From Clostridiales bacterium (lineage in GTDB: Bacteria; Bacillota; Clostridia; Lachnospirales; Lachnospiraceae), in contig JAHZAT010000069.1 of the NCBI GenBank assembly GCA_019423795.1, positions 34,794 through 98,793 on the forward strand: 64,000 nucleotides of DNA, written 5' to 3'. Below the pieces are notes generated by a model. The model did no database searches, was not told the origin of the DNA, and worked only from the letters and a program-made list of their open reading frames with translations. The translations under genes and the position numbers were made by a program. Shown piece by piece: positions 18,675 through 27,583 of this stretch. Positions within the stretch are counted from its first letter, which is position 1. Each line of letters starts with the position of its first letter.

Positions 18675-18817
18675 AGAATATAATTTGTGCATAGATTTTT
18701 AAGAATTTATGTACAGATTCTTTGCATTTCTATAGTTTCGTCTTGCCAATATCAAAAACGTATTATAAAATAAATAAGATAATATTAAAAAAGATATATA
18801 AAAAAGGAAGATAAATT

Positions 18818-19318
18818 ATGTTTCAGAAATTCTATCCGTCCGAAGATATCAGAAGTACCTATGATATTGATTTCGAACGATATTACCAAGAAGGATACCG
18901 GGGAGTGATCTTCGATGTCGACAATACGTTAGTACCACACAATGCACCTGCGGATGAACGTGCAAAGAAATTGTTTAAAAGACTGGATGCGATCGGTATG
19001 CAGTACTGCTTTACAAGCAATAACAAAGAACCAAGAGTCAAAGCTTTCTGCGAAGCGGTTGGTGGAAAGCATTATGTATACAAGGCCAATAAGCCATCTG
19101 TGAAAGGCTATGAGACAGCAATGAAACTAATGGGAACGAATAAGAAGAATACATTCTTTGTAGGAGATCAGTTGTTTACCGATGTTTATGGAGCAAACAG
19201 AACAGGATTACATAGCATCTTAGTCACACCAATGAATCCAAAAGAAGAGATTCAGATCGTGTTAAAACGTTATCTTGAGAAGATTGTACTGTGGCAGTAC
19301 CGTAAGAAAAAACATTAA
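18818..19318 (+). CDS. yqeG: YqeG-family HAD-IIIA phosphatase
   Basis: 166 residues, family length. HAD motif I is FDVDNTLVPHN with Asp33 and Asp35, motif II SNN (about 68), motif III lysine in NKPSVKGYE, and motif IV VGDQLFTDVYGANR. Members are cytosolic phosphatases with poorly known substrate; a mitochondrial relative dephosphorylates phosphatidylglycerophosphate. Single gene between the decayed copy and the convergent ene-reductase 2. Ribosome site AAGGAAG. Confidence 0.93.
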   Translation: MFQKFYPSEDIRSTYDIDFERYYQEGYRGVIFDVDNTLVPHNAPADERAKKLFKRLDAIGMQYCFTSNNKEPRVKAFCEAVGGKHYVYKANKPSVKGYETAMKLMGTNKKNTFFVGDQLFTDVYGANRTGLHSILVTPMNPKEEIQIVLKRYLEKIVLWQYRKKKH

Positions 19319-19338
19319 TTATATTTCATTTCAAAATA

Positions 19339-19379
19339 AAAAACACGAGTCAGATAAAATAAATACTGACTCGTGTTTT
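19339..19379. terminator. Bidirectional terminator between yqeG and ene-reductase 2
   Basis: AAAACACGAGTCAG against CTGACTCGTGTTTT, a perfect stem with AT-rich loop. Confidence 0.92.
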
Positions 19380-19417
19380 AATTTTAATTCTTATATTTTT
19401 TTATTTCTATCTGGATC

Positions 19418-21406
19418 TTAGATGAAATCCTGACGTTCTAATGCAACTAAGATGTCACGACCTTCTTTTACACCTTCAATGATACGACGTGTCTGAGCAC
19501 TGTCACCGATGTTAAGAACTTCAACACCTTCATAGATGAAGTGGTTGTATAATTCCTGAAGAGAAGGAGTTGCAGACTGCATTCCAAGACATACAAATCC
19601 ATAATCAAAGTCTAATTCAAGATCTTTATAGTCATGTTTTACAATAAAGCTATGTTCTTTTACTTCTAATAAAGAAGCGTTTGGATACTGAGTTACTTTA
19701 TTTTTATTCATGAATTCAATAGAACCAGTCTTTGTGATAAAGTCAAGGTTTTCACCAAAGTGAGCTTTCTGCTCAACGATTGTTACATCAGCTTTTCTAG
19801 GAACAAAGAATTCAACAACGTCAAGTCCTACGTTACCACCACCGATAACAACAACTTTCTTTCCTGTTAAATCTTCAGGATAAGAATCTACATGATCTAC
19901 AAGATCAAAAATTGTAGATACGTTTCCAGTTTCTAAGTTTTCCTTTAATCCAGGAATATTTGGAAGAAGTGGAACAGATCCTGTAGCATTTACAACGATA
20001 TCTGGTTTGAAACCTTCAATGAATTCAATAGAAGCTTCTGTATTCTTGCAGATAAACAGATTTTTAAGTTTCATTGCACGACGTTCTAAATACTGTGGGA
20101 AATATCCAAGACGCTGTTTGTTTGGCATCTTTCCTACACGGCGGGCAAGTCCTCCAAGTTCTCCGGATTTCTCGATAAGAACTGTAGAACAGCCAACTTC
20201 AGCAGCTGTACATGCAGCTTCAAGACCAGCAGTACCACCACCAACAACGACAACGTTGCAAGGTTTCTTTAATTTCTTATCTTTGTATAAGGAACCTGAA
20301 ACAAGTGCAGGGTTAATGCTGCATCGAATAGGTTCATCACCTAAAGTTGCTGTACATCCATTGTTACAAGAAATACAACGATTGATATCATCTGTGTTAC
20401 CAAACTGAACTTTGTTTACCCATTCAGGATCAGCAATCAGTCCACGTCCGATAGCGATCAGATCGGCTTCCTCATCTTCAAGAATACGATTTGCAACTTC
20501 TGGTTCACGGATATTACCGCTTGTCTGGCAAGGTTTACCAGTTTTTTCTTTAATGGCTTTTGACATATAAGATTTCCATCCATCTGGAAGGTAATCTGCG
20601 TCATACTGGTACTGAATAGAACATGTAAGTCCAGCAGAAACATCAAATACGTCAACATAATCTTTGAAATATTCAACAATCTCTAATGTATCATCTAATG
20701 TGTTACCATCTTCAGCAAGTTCATCAGCACTGATTCCTAAGAAGATAGGAATATTTTCACCAACTGTCTCACGAACAGCTTTTAATACTAATGTAGTGAA
20801 ACGTGCACGATTCTCTTTAGAACCGCCGAATTCATCAGTACGATCATTTGTTGTTGGAGATAAGAACTGGTTTAATAAGTAACCATGTCCGGCCTGAATC
20901 TCAACAGCATCAAATCCTGCTGTAACTGCACGTTTTGCTGCTTCAGCAAATTTGTTAACGATTGTATAAATCTCATCGGTTGTTAATGCTCTTGGAATAT
21001 CTCCACCAACTCTTGATGGGATATCAGATGCAGATACTGGCTGGATGTTTGTCATCTTACCATTCGCTGCAGATCCAGCATGGTTTAACAAAATGCTGAC
21101 TTTAGACCCACAGTCATGAATGCTTTCGCATAATCTGTAAAGACCAGGAATGTAATTGTCATGGTCAATACGAAGCTGATAAGCACCGCTTGCACCCTGT
21201 GGTGAATAAACGCTTGCTGCTTCAATAGTGATCAGACCAGTTCCGCCTTTTGCACGCTGTTTATAATAATCAATGATTCTCTCATTTACTTCTCCGGTAT
21301 GCTCAGCAAAATTTGTTCCAATGGGAGTCATGACAATACGATTTCTTAATGTCATAGATTTTACTGTGTACGGTTCAAATAATTTACGGAAATTCTTTGC
21401 TGCCAT
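19418..21406 (-). CDS. Fused old-yellow-enzyme ene-reductase (FMN, 4Fe-4S, FAD/NADH), paralog 2
   Basis: 662 residues, same domain order as the paralog at 8-10 kb and clearly homologous along its length (IVMTPIGTN, EIQAGHGYLLNQFLSP, AIGRGLIADPEWV). The iron-sulfur site is CX2CX3CX10C (CISCNNGC, then IRC). FAD motif GGGTAGLEA and NAD motif GGGNVGLD are present. Substitutions such as EIQ for EIH before AGH, and changes in the barrel loops, suggest a related but different substrate. It is divergent from a LysR gene across 127 bases that contain a LysR box. Presumed to reduce a conjugated C=C in a ring acid; this is inference from context. Confidence 0.9.
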   Translation of the reverse strand: MAAKNFRKLFEPYTVKSMTLRNRIVMTPIGTNFAEHTGEVNERIIDYYKQRAKGGTGLITIEAASVYSPQGASGAYQLRIDHDNYIPGLYRLCESIHDCGSKVSILLNHAGSAANGKMTNIQPVSASDIPSRVGGDIPRALTTDEIYTIVNKFAEAAKRAVTAGFDAVEIQAGHGYLLNQFLSPTTNDRTDEFGGSKENRARFTTLVLKAVRETVGENIPIFLGISADELAEDGNTLDDTLEIVEYFKDYVDVFDVSAGLTCSIQYQYDADYLPDGWKSYMSKAIKEKTGKPCQTSGNIREPEVANRILEDEEADLIAIGRGLIADPEWVNKVQFGNTDDINRCISCNNGCTATLGDEPIRCSINPALVSGSLYKDKKLKKPCNVVVVGGGTAGLEAACTAAEVGCSTVLIEKSGELGGLARRVGKMPNKQRLGYFPQYLERRAMKLKNLFICKNTEASIEFIEGFKPDIVVNATGSVPLLPNIPGLKENLETGNVSTIFDLVDHVDSYPEDLTGKKVVVIGGGNVGLDVVEFFVPRKADVTIVEQKAHFGENLDFITKTGSIEFMNKNKVTQYPNASLLEVKEHSFIVKHDYKDLELDFDYGFVCLGMQSATPSLQELYNHFIYEGVEVLNIGDSAQTRRIIEGVKEGRDILVALERQDFI

Positions 21407-21447
21407 AATTATGATCCTCCAATATGTTTAATAGTTTTCTAAGAATA

Positions 21448-21476
21448 ATTATAGCAAAGTGAATATATAAATGCAA
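21448..21476 (-). promoter_or_regulatory. Predicted promoter of ene-reductase 2
   Basis: On the minus strand: TTGCAT, 17-base spacer, TATAAT; start of transcription near 21441. Confidence 0.6.
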
Positions 21477-21484
21477 TGAAGAAT

Positions 21485-21493
21485 GTGGTATAC
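21485..21493 (+). promoter_or_regulatory. Extended -10 promoter of the lysR gene at 21.5 kb
   Basis: TGGTATACT, an extended -10 with no good -35. Transcription would start inside the adjacent LysR box, consistent with autorepression. Confidence 0.5.
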
Positions 21494-21498
21494 TATCT

Positions 21499-21513
21499 AT
21501 AAATAAATTTTAT
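21499..21513 (-). promoter_or_regulatory. LysR box of ene-reductase 2
   Basis: ATAA-N7-TTAT (ATA-N9-TAT), centred 65 bases upstream of the predicted ene-reductase 2 start of transcription. It is AT-rich and less striking than the 11.1 kb palindrome. Confidence 0.4.
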
Positions 21514-21533
21514 GGATTGGGAGATCATAGATT

Positions 21534-22421
21534 ATGAATTTGAATCATTTATACTATTTTCGGGCATTAGCAAAGGAAGAACACTATACGAGAACTGCTG
21601 ATATGCTGTCAATTACACAGCCAAGTTTAAGTCATGCAATTTCATGTCTTGAGGGTGAATTAGGGGTAAAATTATTCGAAAAACAGGGAAGAAATGCAAA
21701 ATTAACAAAATATGGAGCTTTATTTTTAAGATATGTAGAACAATCTCTTGATATGCTAGATGAAGGAAAAAGAGTTTTAACAGAAACTTCAGGAATCAGC
21801 GGCGGATTTATCGATATGGGGTATATTTTTACATTGGGAAGTCATTTTATTCCAAATTTGATCAAAAGCTATCTTGAAGAAAAAGGAGAAAATCATATCA
21901 GATTTTCTTTTGGACAGGGAACAACGAAAAAAATCGTAGAAGAATTAAAGGATGGGAAGTACGATCTTGCATTTTCTTCCTATATAGAAGGAGAAGATGA
22001 ATTGGAGTTTATTCCGGTAGGACAGGAAGATTTGGTTCTTATTATGCCAAAAGATCATCCGTTGACAGAGAAAAAAGAGATTGATCTTATGGATACTGTT
22101 GATTACGATTATGTATATTTTACAAGAAACAGTGGATTAAGACCGGTGATCGACAGTTGTTTTTCAAAGATTAAGAGGCAGCCAACGATTGCATATGAAG
22201 GTGAAGAAGATTCTTCAGTAGCAGGTCTTGTCGCAGCAGGATTTGGAATTGCGATCGTACCAAAAATTCCGTTGCTTGATACGATGGATGTCTGTATCCG
22301 TCCAATTGTATCGCCAGAAATTGAACGATATATTTATCTTGTATTAAAGAAAGATAAATATCTGACACCAGTTGTAAAGGATTTTATTTCATTTATTACA
22401 GAACAAAGTGAATTTGCTTAA
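21534..22421 (+). CDS. LysR-family regulator, paralog beside ene-reductase 2
   Basis: 295 residues, full length, HTH at about 20-39 (TADMLSITQPSLSHAISCLE). Closely related in layout to the LysR at 10.2 kb (same MNLNHLYYF start, SGGFIDMGYIF linker to the effector domain). Divergent from ene-reductase 2 and upstream, same direction, of the chorismate mutase-shikimate kinase gene. The promoter of that downstream gene lacks a LysR box, so the likely targets are ene-reductase 2 and itself. Confidence 0.9.
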   Translation: MNLNHLYYFRALAKEEHYTRTADMLSITQPSLSHAISCLEGELGVKLFEKQGRNAKLTKYGALFLRYVEQSLDMLDEGKRVLTETSGISGGFIDMGYIFTLGSHFIPNLIKSYLEEKGENHIRFSFGQGTTKKIVEELKDGKYDLAFSSYIEGEDELEFIPVGQEDLVLIMPKDHPLTEKKEIDLMDTVDYDYVYFTRNSGLRPVIDSCFSKIKRQPTIAYEGEEDSSVAGLVAAGFGIAIVPKIPLLDTMDVCIRPIVSPEIERYIYLVLKKDKYLTPVVKDFISFITEQSEFA

Positions 22422-22438
22422 ATTATAGATGCAATGAA

Positions 22439-22468
22439 TTGAAAAAAGATAGAAATGTATGATATACT
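22439..22468 (+). promoter_or_regulatory. Predicted promoter of aroK fusion
   Basis: TTGAAA, 18-base spacer, TATACT. No LysR box at the -65 position, unlike the neighbouring promoters. Confidence 0.6.
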
Positions 22469-22536
22469 ATTTAAGGCCATACTTTGTATTTATGAAAAGA
22501 TGGAATATTTAGGATAGAAAAGGAAAGAACAAGAAG

Positions 22537-23319
22537 ATGAGTCAGTTAGAAGAGATTAGAGAGAGACTGGATCTGTGTGATAAGAAGATTGTCTCTGTAT
22601 TAGAAGAGAGAATGGATATCATCAAAGAGATCATGGTCTACAAGAAACAAAATGGATTACCAATCCTTCAGCCGGAACAGGAAAAGAGACAGCGCAAGAT
22701 GCTGCTCACTCATGTGGATGAGAATACATATAAGGATGAGATTCTTGATATCTTTACATATATTGTAGAGAACAGCAGAAGAATTCAGGCAAAGACATTG
22801 TTTACACATAATATCTTGCTGATCGGATTTATGGGAGCAGGTAAGAGTACTGTTTCTACATATTTGAGTAAGATTCTTGCTTCCCCACAGGTTGAGATGG
22901 ATGAAGAGATCGTTAAGAAGGAAGGAATGTCTATTAATAAGATTTTTGAGGAATATGGAGAAACATATTTCAGAAACTGTGAGACTAACCTTTTGATCGA
23001 ACTTCAGAAGAAGAACAACCAGATCATTTCCTGTGGTGGAGGGGTCGCACTTCGTGATGAGAACGTCGCAGAGATGAAGAAGAATGGAAAGGTTGTTTTA
23101 TTAACAGCATCACCAGAAGTAATCTTAGAGCGTGTTAAGGACAGCGATGACAGACCATTATTGCGTGGTAATAAGAATACAGAATTCATTTCTAATATGA
23201 TGGAACAGCGTCGTCCAAAGTATGAAGCAGCTGCAGATGTTGTAGTAAATACAGATTATAAGACAGTAGAAGAGATTGCTGAAGAGATCGTCGTAAAGCT
23301 AACAAGAGGCGATAACTAA
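22537..23319 (+). CDS. aroK: Chorismate mutase-shikimate kinase fusion
   Basis: 260 residues, two domains. Residues 1-85 are an AroQ-type chorismate mutase (RERLDLCDKKIVSVLEERMDIIKEIMVYKK and the later RRIQ helix). Residues 92-260 are shikimate kinase: Walker A GFMGAGKST (97-105), EMDEEI with Asp122, FR in YFRNCE, CGGG near 160, and the lid DDRPLL. One protein would phosphorylate shikimate and act two steps later on chorismate; both activities are inferred from motifs. Its place beside the shikimate-reducing genes puts a biosynthetic enzyme next to a catabolic module. Followed after 51 bases by an alcohol dehydrogenase. Confidence 0.92.
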   Translation: MSQLEEIRERLDLCDKKIVSVLEERMDIIKEIMVYKKQNGLPILQPEQEKRQRKMLLTHVDENTYKDEILDIFTYIVENSRRIQAKTLFTHNILLIGFMGAGKSTVSTYLSKILASPQVEMDEEIVKKEGMSINKIFEEYGETYFRNCETNLLIELQKKNNQIISCGGGVALRDENVAEMKKNGKVVLLTASPEVILERVKDSDDRPLLRGNKNTEFISNMMEQRRPKYEAAADVVVNTDYKTVEEIAEEIVVKLTRGDN

Positions 23320-23370
23320 AAAACATATATATTATTTTCAAGATCAGATGATCAGATGGAGGAAGAAGCA

Positions 23371-24555
23371 ATGCATGGATTTACTCAGTACACACCAACA
23401 AGGATTATTTTTGGTAAAGCGACTCAGAAACAGGCAGGAGAGCTTGCTAAGAGATTTGGAGCAACCAAAGTATTTGTTGTATATGGTGGAGGAAGTGTTG
23501 TAAGAAGCGGATTATTAGATCAGGTTACAGCATCATTACAGGAAGCTGGGCTTGATTATATGACGATCGGAGGAGTAAAACCGAATCCGAGACTGTCATT
23601 TGCAAGAGAGGCAGTAAAGAAATCCATTGAGTTTGGAACAGATTTTGTATTGGCAGTCGGAGGCGGAAGCGTGATTGATACTTCAAAGGCTGTTGCACAT
23701 GGAACCGCCAATCCAGAGACAGATATCTGGGAATTCTGGTCTAAGAAGCAGACGGTTACGAAATCTCTTCCAGTCGGAGTTGTACTTACACTGGCGGCAG
23801 CCGGAAGTGAGACAAGTGATTCAGCAGTTCTTACGAATGAGGATACTAAGATCAAACGAGGACTTTCTACAGATTTTAATCGTCCGGCATTTGCGATCAT
23901 GAATCCTGAACTTACATACACATTACCAAAATATCAGGTTGGATGTGGGGTTGTAGACATTATGATGCATACATTGGATCGTTATTTTACTCAGACAGAG
24001 AATAACGAATTGACAGATGAGATCGCAGAAGGACTGCTTCGTACTGTGATCAGGAATGGCGCTGTTGCGATCAAAGATTCTCATGATTACAATGCGATGA
24101 GTGAGATCATGTGGGCAGGAAGCCTTTCACATAACGGAATCACAGGTCTTGGAGCTGAGAAAGATTTTGCAGTTCATCAGTTAGGACATGAATTAAGTGC
24201 GAAGTTTGACATTGCACATGGAGCAAGTTTATCTACTGTGTGGGGCGCTTGGGCAGCTTATGTATATGATGCGAAACCAGCAAGATTTGCCCAGTATGCA
24301 AGAAGAGTCTGGAATGTTGAAGAAGCAGACGATGTGAAAGCAGCTCAGGAAGGAATCAAGAAAACAGTCGCATATTTTGCATCACTTGATATGCCGACAA
24401 GTTTCAGCGAAGCAACAGAGATCGGCTTAAAAACAGACGAAGAAGTGAAGAAAATGGCGCATGGATGTTCTTATGAAGGAACCAGAACGATTGGATCATT
24501 TAAGGTCTGTGATGAGAATGATATATACGAAATCTATAAATTAGCAAATAAATAG
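23371..24555 (+). CDS. Iron-containing alcohol dehydrogenase (YqhD/butanol dehydrogenase type)
   Basis: 394 residues. NAD(P)-binding GGGSVIDTSKA near residue 93; metal ligands Asp and His in GVVDIMMHTLDRY, and His residues in VHQLGHE and IAHGAS. Closest in style to butanol dehydrogenases and YqhD, which reduce aldehydes to alcohols with NAD(P)H. An ATG at 23356 is in frame, but the GGAGGA it overlaps is the ribosome site, 7 bases before the chosen ATG. Possibly co-transcribed with the aroK fusion. Could be a fermentation enzyme or act in the hydroaromatic pathway; sequence does not decide. Confidence 0.9.
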   Translation: MHGFTQYTPTRIIFGKATQKQAGELAKRFGATKVFVVYGGGSVVRSGLLDQVTASLQEAGLDYMTIGGVKPNPRLSFAREAVKKSIEFGTDFVLAVGGGSVIDTSKAVAHGTANPETDIWEFWSKKQTVTKSLPVGVVLTLAAAGSETSDSAVLTNEDTKIKRGLSTDFNRPAFAIMNPELTYTLPKYQVGCGVVDIMMHTLDRYFTQTENNELTDEIAEGLLRTVIRNGAVAIKDSHDYNAMSEIMWAGSLSHNGITGLGAEKDFAVHQLGHELSAKFDIAHGASLSTVWGAWAAYVYDAKPARFAQYARRVWNVEEADDVKAAQEGIKKTVAYFASLDMPTSFSEATEIGLKTDEEVKKMAHGCSYEGTRTIGSFKVCDENDIYEIYKLANK

Positions 24556-24584
24556 TTGATTCAACTATAGATTTAAGATAAAAT
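24556..24584 (+). promoter_or_regulatory. Predicted promoter of efp
   Basis: TTGATT, 17-base spacer, TAAAAT, directly after the stop codon of the alcohol dehydrogenase. Confidence 0.55.
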
Positions 24585-24619
24585 AAGAAAAGATATAATT
24601 TAAGGAGGACAATTATAAT

Positions 24620-25177
24620 ATGGTTACAGCAGGAGATTTTAAGAATGGATTAACAATTCAGTTCGAGAATAACATCTACCAGATCATCGAATTCCAGCAT
24701 GTAAAACCTGGAAAAGGAGCAGCGTTTGTACGTTGTAAATTAAAAAATATCAAGAACGGTGGAGTTGTTGAAAAAACATTCCGTCCAACAGAGAAATTTG
24801 AAAACGCTCATATCGAACGTAAAGAGATGCAGTATCTGTACAATGATGGAGAATTATTCTATTTCATGGATAACGAAACATTTGATCAGATCGCATTAGG
24901 ACCAGATGTTATCGGAGATTCTTTAAAATTCGTAAAAGAGAATGAGAACGTTACAATCGTTTCTCACGCAGGAAATGCATTCCAGGTTGAACCACCTATT
25001 TCTGTAGAATTACTTGTTACAGAATGTGAACCAGGAGAAAAAGGAAACACAGCACAGGGTGCTACAAAACCATGTATCGTTGAAACAGGTGCGCAGGTAA
25101 TGGTACCATTATTCGTTAACGAAGGTGATACGTTAAAGATCGATACAAGAACTGGAGAATATTCTTCAAGAGTATAA
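24620..25177 (+). CDS. efp: Translation elongation factor P
   Basis: 185 residues, normal length, three beta-barrel (KOW/OB) domains. Relieves ribosome stalling at proline runs. The domain I tip is KPGKGAAFV, so the usual lysine is present (Lys32 or so). No modification gene (epmA, epmB, ymfI) is recognised in the window. The ribosome site TAAGGAGG is about 11 bases from ATG, slightly long. A DMT transporter gene follows after 7 bases. Confidence 0.97.
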   Translation: MVTAGDFKNGLTIQFENNIYQIIEFQHVKPGKGAAFVRCKLKNIKNGGVVEKTFRPTEKFENAHIERKEMQYLYNDGELFYFMDNETFDQIALGPDVIGDSLKFVKENENVTIVSHAGNAFQVEPPISVELLVTECEPGEKGNTAQGATKPCIVETGAQVMVPLFVNEGDTLKIDTRTGEYSSRV

Positions 25178-25184
25178 TCTTGTT

Positions 25185-26048
25185 ATGAAAGATAAGAATC
25201 GAGGAATTTTATGCATCATACTGTCATCTTGTTCTTTTGCCCTAATGGCAATGTTTTTAAAGATGGCTGGGGATCTTCCATCGATTGAGAAGAGTTTTTT
25301 CCGTAATTTAGTTGCATCAGTCATCGCATTTGTGATGCTTATTCGCAGTAAGGAAAAGATTCAGATTCAGAAAAGAAATTTGCATTGGTTTATTCTAAGG
25401 TCCCTTTTTGGGACCTTAGGTATTTTCTGCAACTTTTATGCGGTAGATCACCTGATGCTTTCAGATGCTTCCAGTCTGAATAAGTTATCGCCATTTTTTG
25501 TTATCGTATTTTCTTATTTAGTACTGAAAGAGAAGATTACACCGACACAGTGTGCCTGCGTTATTGCAGCATTTGTCGGAAGCTTATTTATTGTGAAACC
25601 AAGTTTTGCGACTGGAGTAACACCAGCAGCGGTCATTGGTTTTGCCGGAGGAATGTGTGCAGGTTTTGCATACACCTGTGTAAGAAAACTAGGACTTCGA
25701 GGAGAGAAAGGTCCAATGATCGTATTTTTCTTCTCAACATTTTCCATGCTTGCATGTGTTCCATATCTGATCGTTGATTTTCATCCAATCTCTACACAGC
25801 AGATGATCTTCCTGTTATTGACAGGACTTGCGGCAGCAGGTGGACAGTTCGGTATCACAGCAGCTTATACTTATGCACCAGCAAGAGAGATTTCTGTTTA
25901 TGATTACACACAGATCATGTTTTCGGCAGTTCTTGGATTTTTGTTCTTTGGACAGCTTCCAGATTTGTTGAGCTTTATCGGATATTGTGTGATCGTTGCA
26001 GCAGGAGTGATTATGTTTCTTTATAACAAGAGACGTGGAGGAAATTAG
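25185..26048 (+). CDS. EamA/DMT-superfamily exporter
   Basis: 287 residues, about ten membrane segments in two EamA repeats (residues about 8-135 and 145-280). Conserved features: FFRNLVASVIAF, SLNKLSPFFVIVFSYLVLKEKI and, in the second half, DYTQIMFSAVLGFLFFGQLPD. Usually metabolite efflux; substrate unknown. Overlaps nothing, but the next gene starts directly after its stop codon, so they are co-translated. Confidence 0.9.
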   Translation: MKDKNRGILCIILSSCSFALMAMFLKMAGDLPSIEKSFFRNLVASVIAFVMLIRSKEKIQIQKRNLHWFILRSLFGTLGIFCNFYAVDHLMLSDASSLNKLSPFFVIVFSYLVLKEKITPTQCACVIAAFVGSLFIVKPSFATGVTPAAVIGFAGGMCAGFAYTCVRKLGLRGEKGPMIVFFFSTFSMLACVPYLIVDFHPISTQQMIFLLLTGLAAAGGQFGITAAYTYAPAREISVYDYTQIMFSAVLGFLFFGQLPDLLSFIGYCVIVAAGVIMFLYNKRRGGN

Positions 26049-26801
26049 ATGAAATTCATATCATGGAATGTCAATGGAATCAGAGCATGTGTGAAGAAAG
26101 GATTTTTAGATTTTTTCAATGAGGCAGATGCTGATATTTTCTGTATTCAGGAAAGTAAGATGCAGGAAGGACAACTTGATCTTGAGCTTCCAGGATACCA
26201 TCAGTACTGGAATTATGCAGTGAAGAAGGGATATTCAGGAACAGGTATATTTACAAAAGAAGAACCGCTAAGCGTTTCCTATGGTCTAGGAATCGAAGAG
26301 CATGATCAGGAAGGACGTGTGATCACACTGGAGTTTGAAAATTATTACTTTATTACAGTGTATACACCAAATTCACAAAGTGGGTTGGCAAGGCTTTCTT
26401 ATCGTATGAAGTGGGAAGAGGATTTTCTTGCTTATCTGAAGAAGTTAGAGGAGACAAAGCCTGTGATCTTTTGTGGAGATCTTAATGTTGCCCATACAGA
26501 GATCGATCTTAAGAATCCAAAAACAAACCGCAAAAATGCTGGTTTCACAGATGAAGAACGAGAGAAGATGAGTTCACTGCTTGACAATGGATTTATCGAT
26601 ACCTTTCGTTATTTATATCCAGACCAGACAGGAATCTATTCCTGGTGGTCTTACCGTTTCAATGCGAGAAAGAATAACGCAGGGTGGCGTATCGACTATT
26701 TCATTGTATCAGAGTGCTTAAAAGAGCGAATCAGTGATGCAAAGATCTTAACAGATGTGATGGGATCAGATCACTGTCCGATTGAATTGGATTTCAAATG
26801 A
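26049..26801 (+). CDS. xth: Exodeoxyribonuclease III / AP endonuclease
   Basis: 250 residues, usual length. Cuts abasic sites and degrades 3' ends in base excision repair. Motifs: [14 protein letters not shown] (6-19), Mg2+ ligand Glu in [26 protein letters not shown] with catalytic Asp, the NAGFTDEER loop, YSWWSYR and GSDHCPI at the C-terminus. Starts right after the exporter stop codon; GGAGG lies in the end of that gene. Confidence 0.97.
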   Translation: MKFISWNVNGIRACVKKGFLDFFNEADADIFCIQESKMQEGQLDLELPGYHQYWNYAVKKGYSGTGIFTKEEPLSVSYGLGIEEHDQEGRVITLEFENYYFITVYTPNSQSGLARLSYRMKWEEDFLAYLKKLEETKPVIFCGDLNVAHTEIDLKNPKTNRKNAGFTDEEREKMSSLLDNGFIDTFRYLYPDQTGIYSWWSYRFNARKNNAGWRIDYFIVSECLKERISDAKILTDVMGSDHCPIELDFK

Positions 26802-26825
26802 TTAAGTAAGGAATCTATATGTTGT

Positions 26826-26862
26826 GTCGGACTCGATAAAATTACCGACCGTGGATTGAAAC
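26826..26862 (+). other. Single CRISPR-repeat-like sequence
   Basis: GTCGG and CCGAC arms, followed by CGTGGATTGAAAC, a 3' end seen in many type I CRISPR repeats. Only one copy; no second repeat, no cas gene. May be coincidence. Confidence 0.2.
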
Positions 26863-26892
26863 AAATAATAAGAACAGAAAGAGGTAAGTCAG

Positions 26893-27561
26893 ATGGTAGA
26901 ATTAACAAACAAAGAATTCTTTCAGGATTTAGATCAGACAATTGCAACAGAATTATTTGAACAGACAACTTATCCATGGGAGATTCTTCCCTTGATCAAA
27001 GATTTTGTGCTGAAAGTTGGACCAACATTATCGGCAGATGAATATGATCAGGTGGAAGAAGACGTATGGATCGCCAAAAGTGCAACAATTGCTAAGACAG
27101 CAACGATCAATGGGCCAGCGATCATCGGACCAGATACAGAAGTGCGCCCAGGAGCATTTATCAGAGGAAATGCATTGATCGGTGCAGGCTGTGTGGTAGG
27201 AAATTCTACAGAGATCAAGAATGATATTTTGTTTAATAATGTTCAGGTACCTCATTATAATTATGTTGGGGATTCTATTTTAGGATATAAATCTCATATG
27301 GGAGCAGGATCTATCACATCGAATGTAAAATCCGACAAGACAAATGTTGTGATCAAAAATGGAGAGGAAAAGATTGAAACAGGAAGAAAAAAGATTGGAG
27401 CAATCTTAAGTTCCCGCGTTGAAGTGGGATGTGGAACAATCCTGAATCCTGGGTCTATTGTTGGGCATGATACAAATATTTATCCATTGTCTATGGTACG
27501 TGGATGTATCGCACCAAACAGCATCTATAAAAAAGCAGGAGAAATTGCCGAAAAACGATAA
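26893..27561 (+). CDS. Left-handed beta-helix (hexapeptide) protein, GlmU-related
   Basis: 222 residues. About 70 N-terminal residues, then hexapeptide repeats from residue 60 (VWIAKSATIAKTATINGPAIIGPDTEVRPGAFIRGNALIGAGCVVG) ending in TNIYPLSMVRGCI. It resembles the acyltransferase half of GlmU and is often annotated as UDP-N-acetylglucosamine pyrophosphorylase, but no nucleotidyltransferase domain is present, so that name misleads. Probably a sugar-nucleotide acyltransferase; HYNYVGDSILGYKSHMGAGS holds the usual active-site His. It precedes a lipoprotein gene by 22 bases. Confidence 0.85.
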   Translation: MVELTNKEFFQDLDQTIATELFEQTTYPWEILPLIKDFVLKVGPTLSADEYDQVEEDVWIAKSATIAKTATINGPAIIGPDTEVRPGAFIRGNALIGAGCVVGNSTEIKNDILFNNVQVPHYNYVGDSILGYKSHMGAGSITSNVKSDKTNVVIKNGEEKIETGRKKIGAILSSRVEVGCGTILNPGSIVGHDTNIYPLSMVRGCIAPNSIYKKAGEIAEKR

Positions 27562-27583
27562 GGCCTGTAATGGAGGAAACCAT

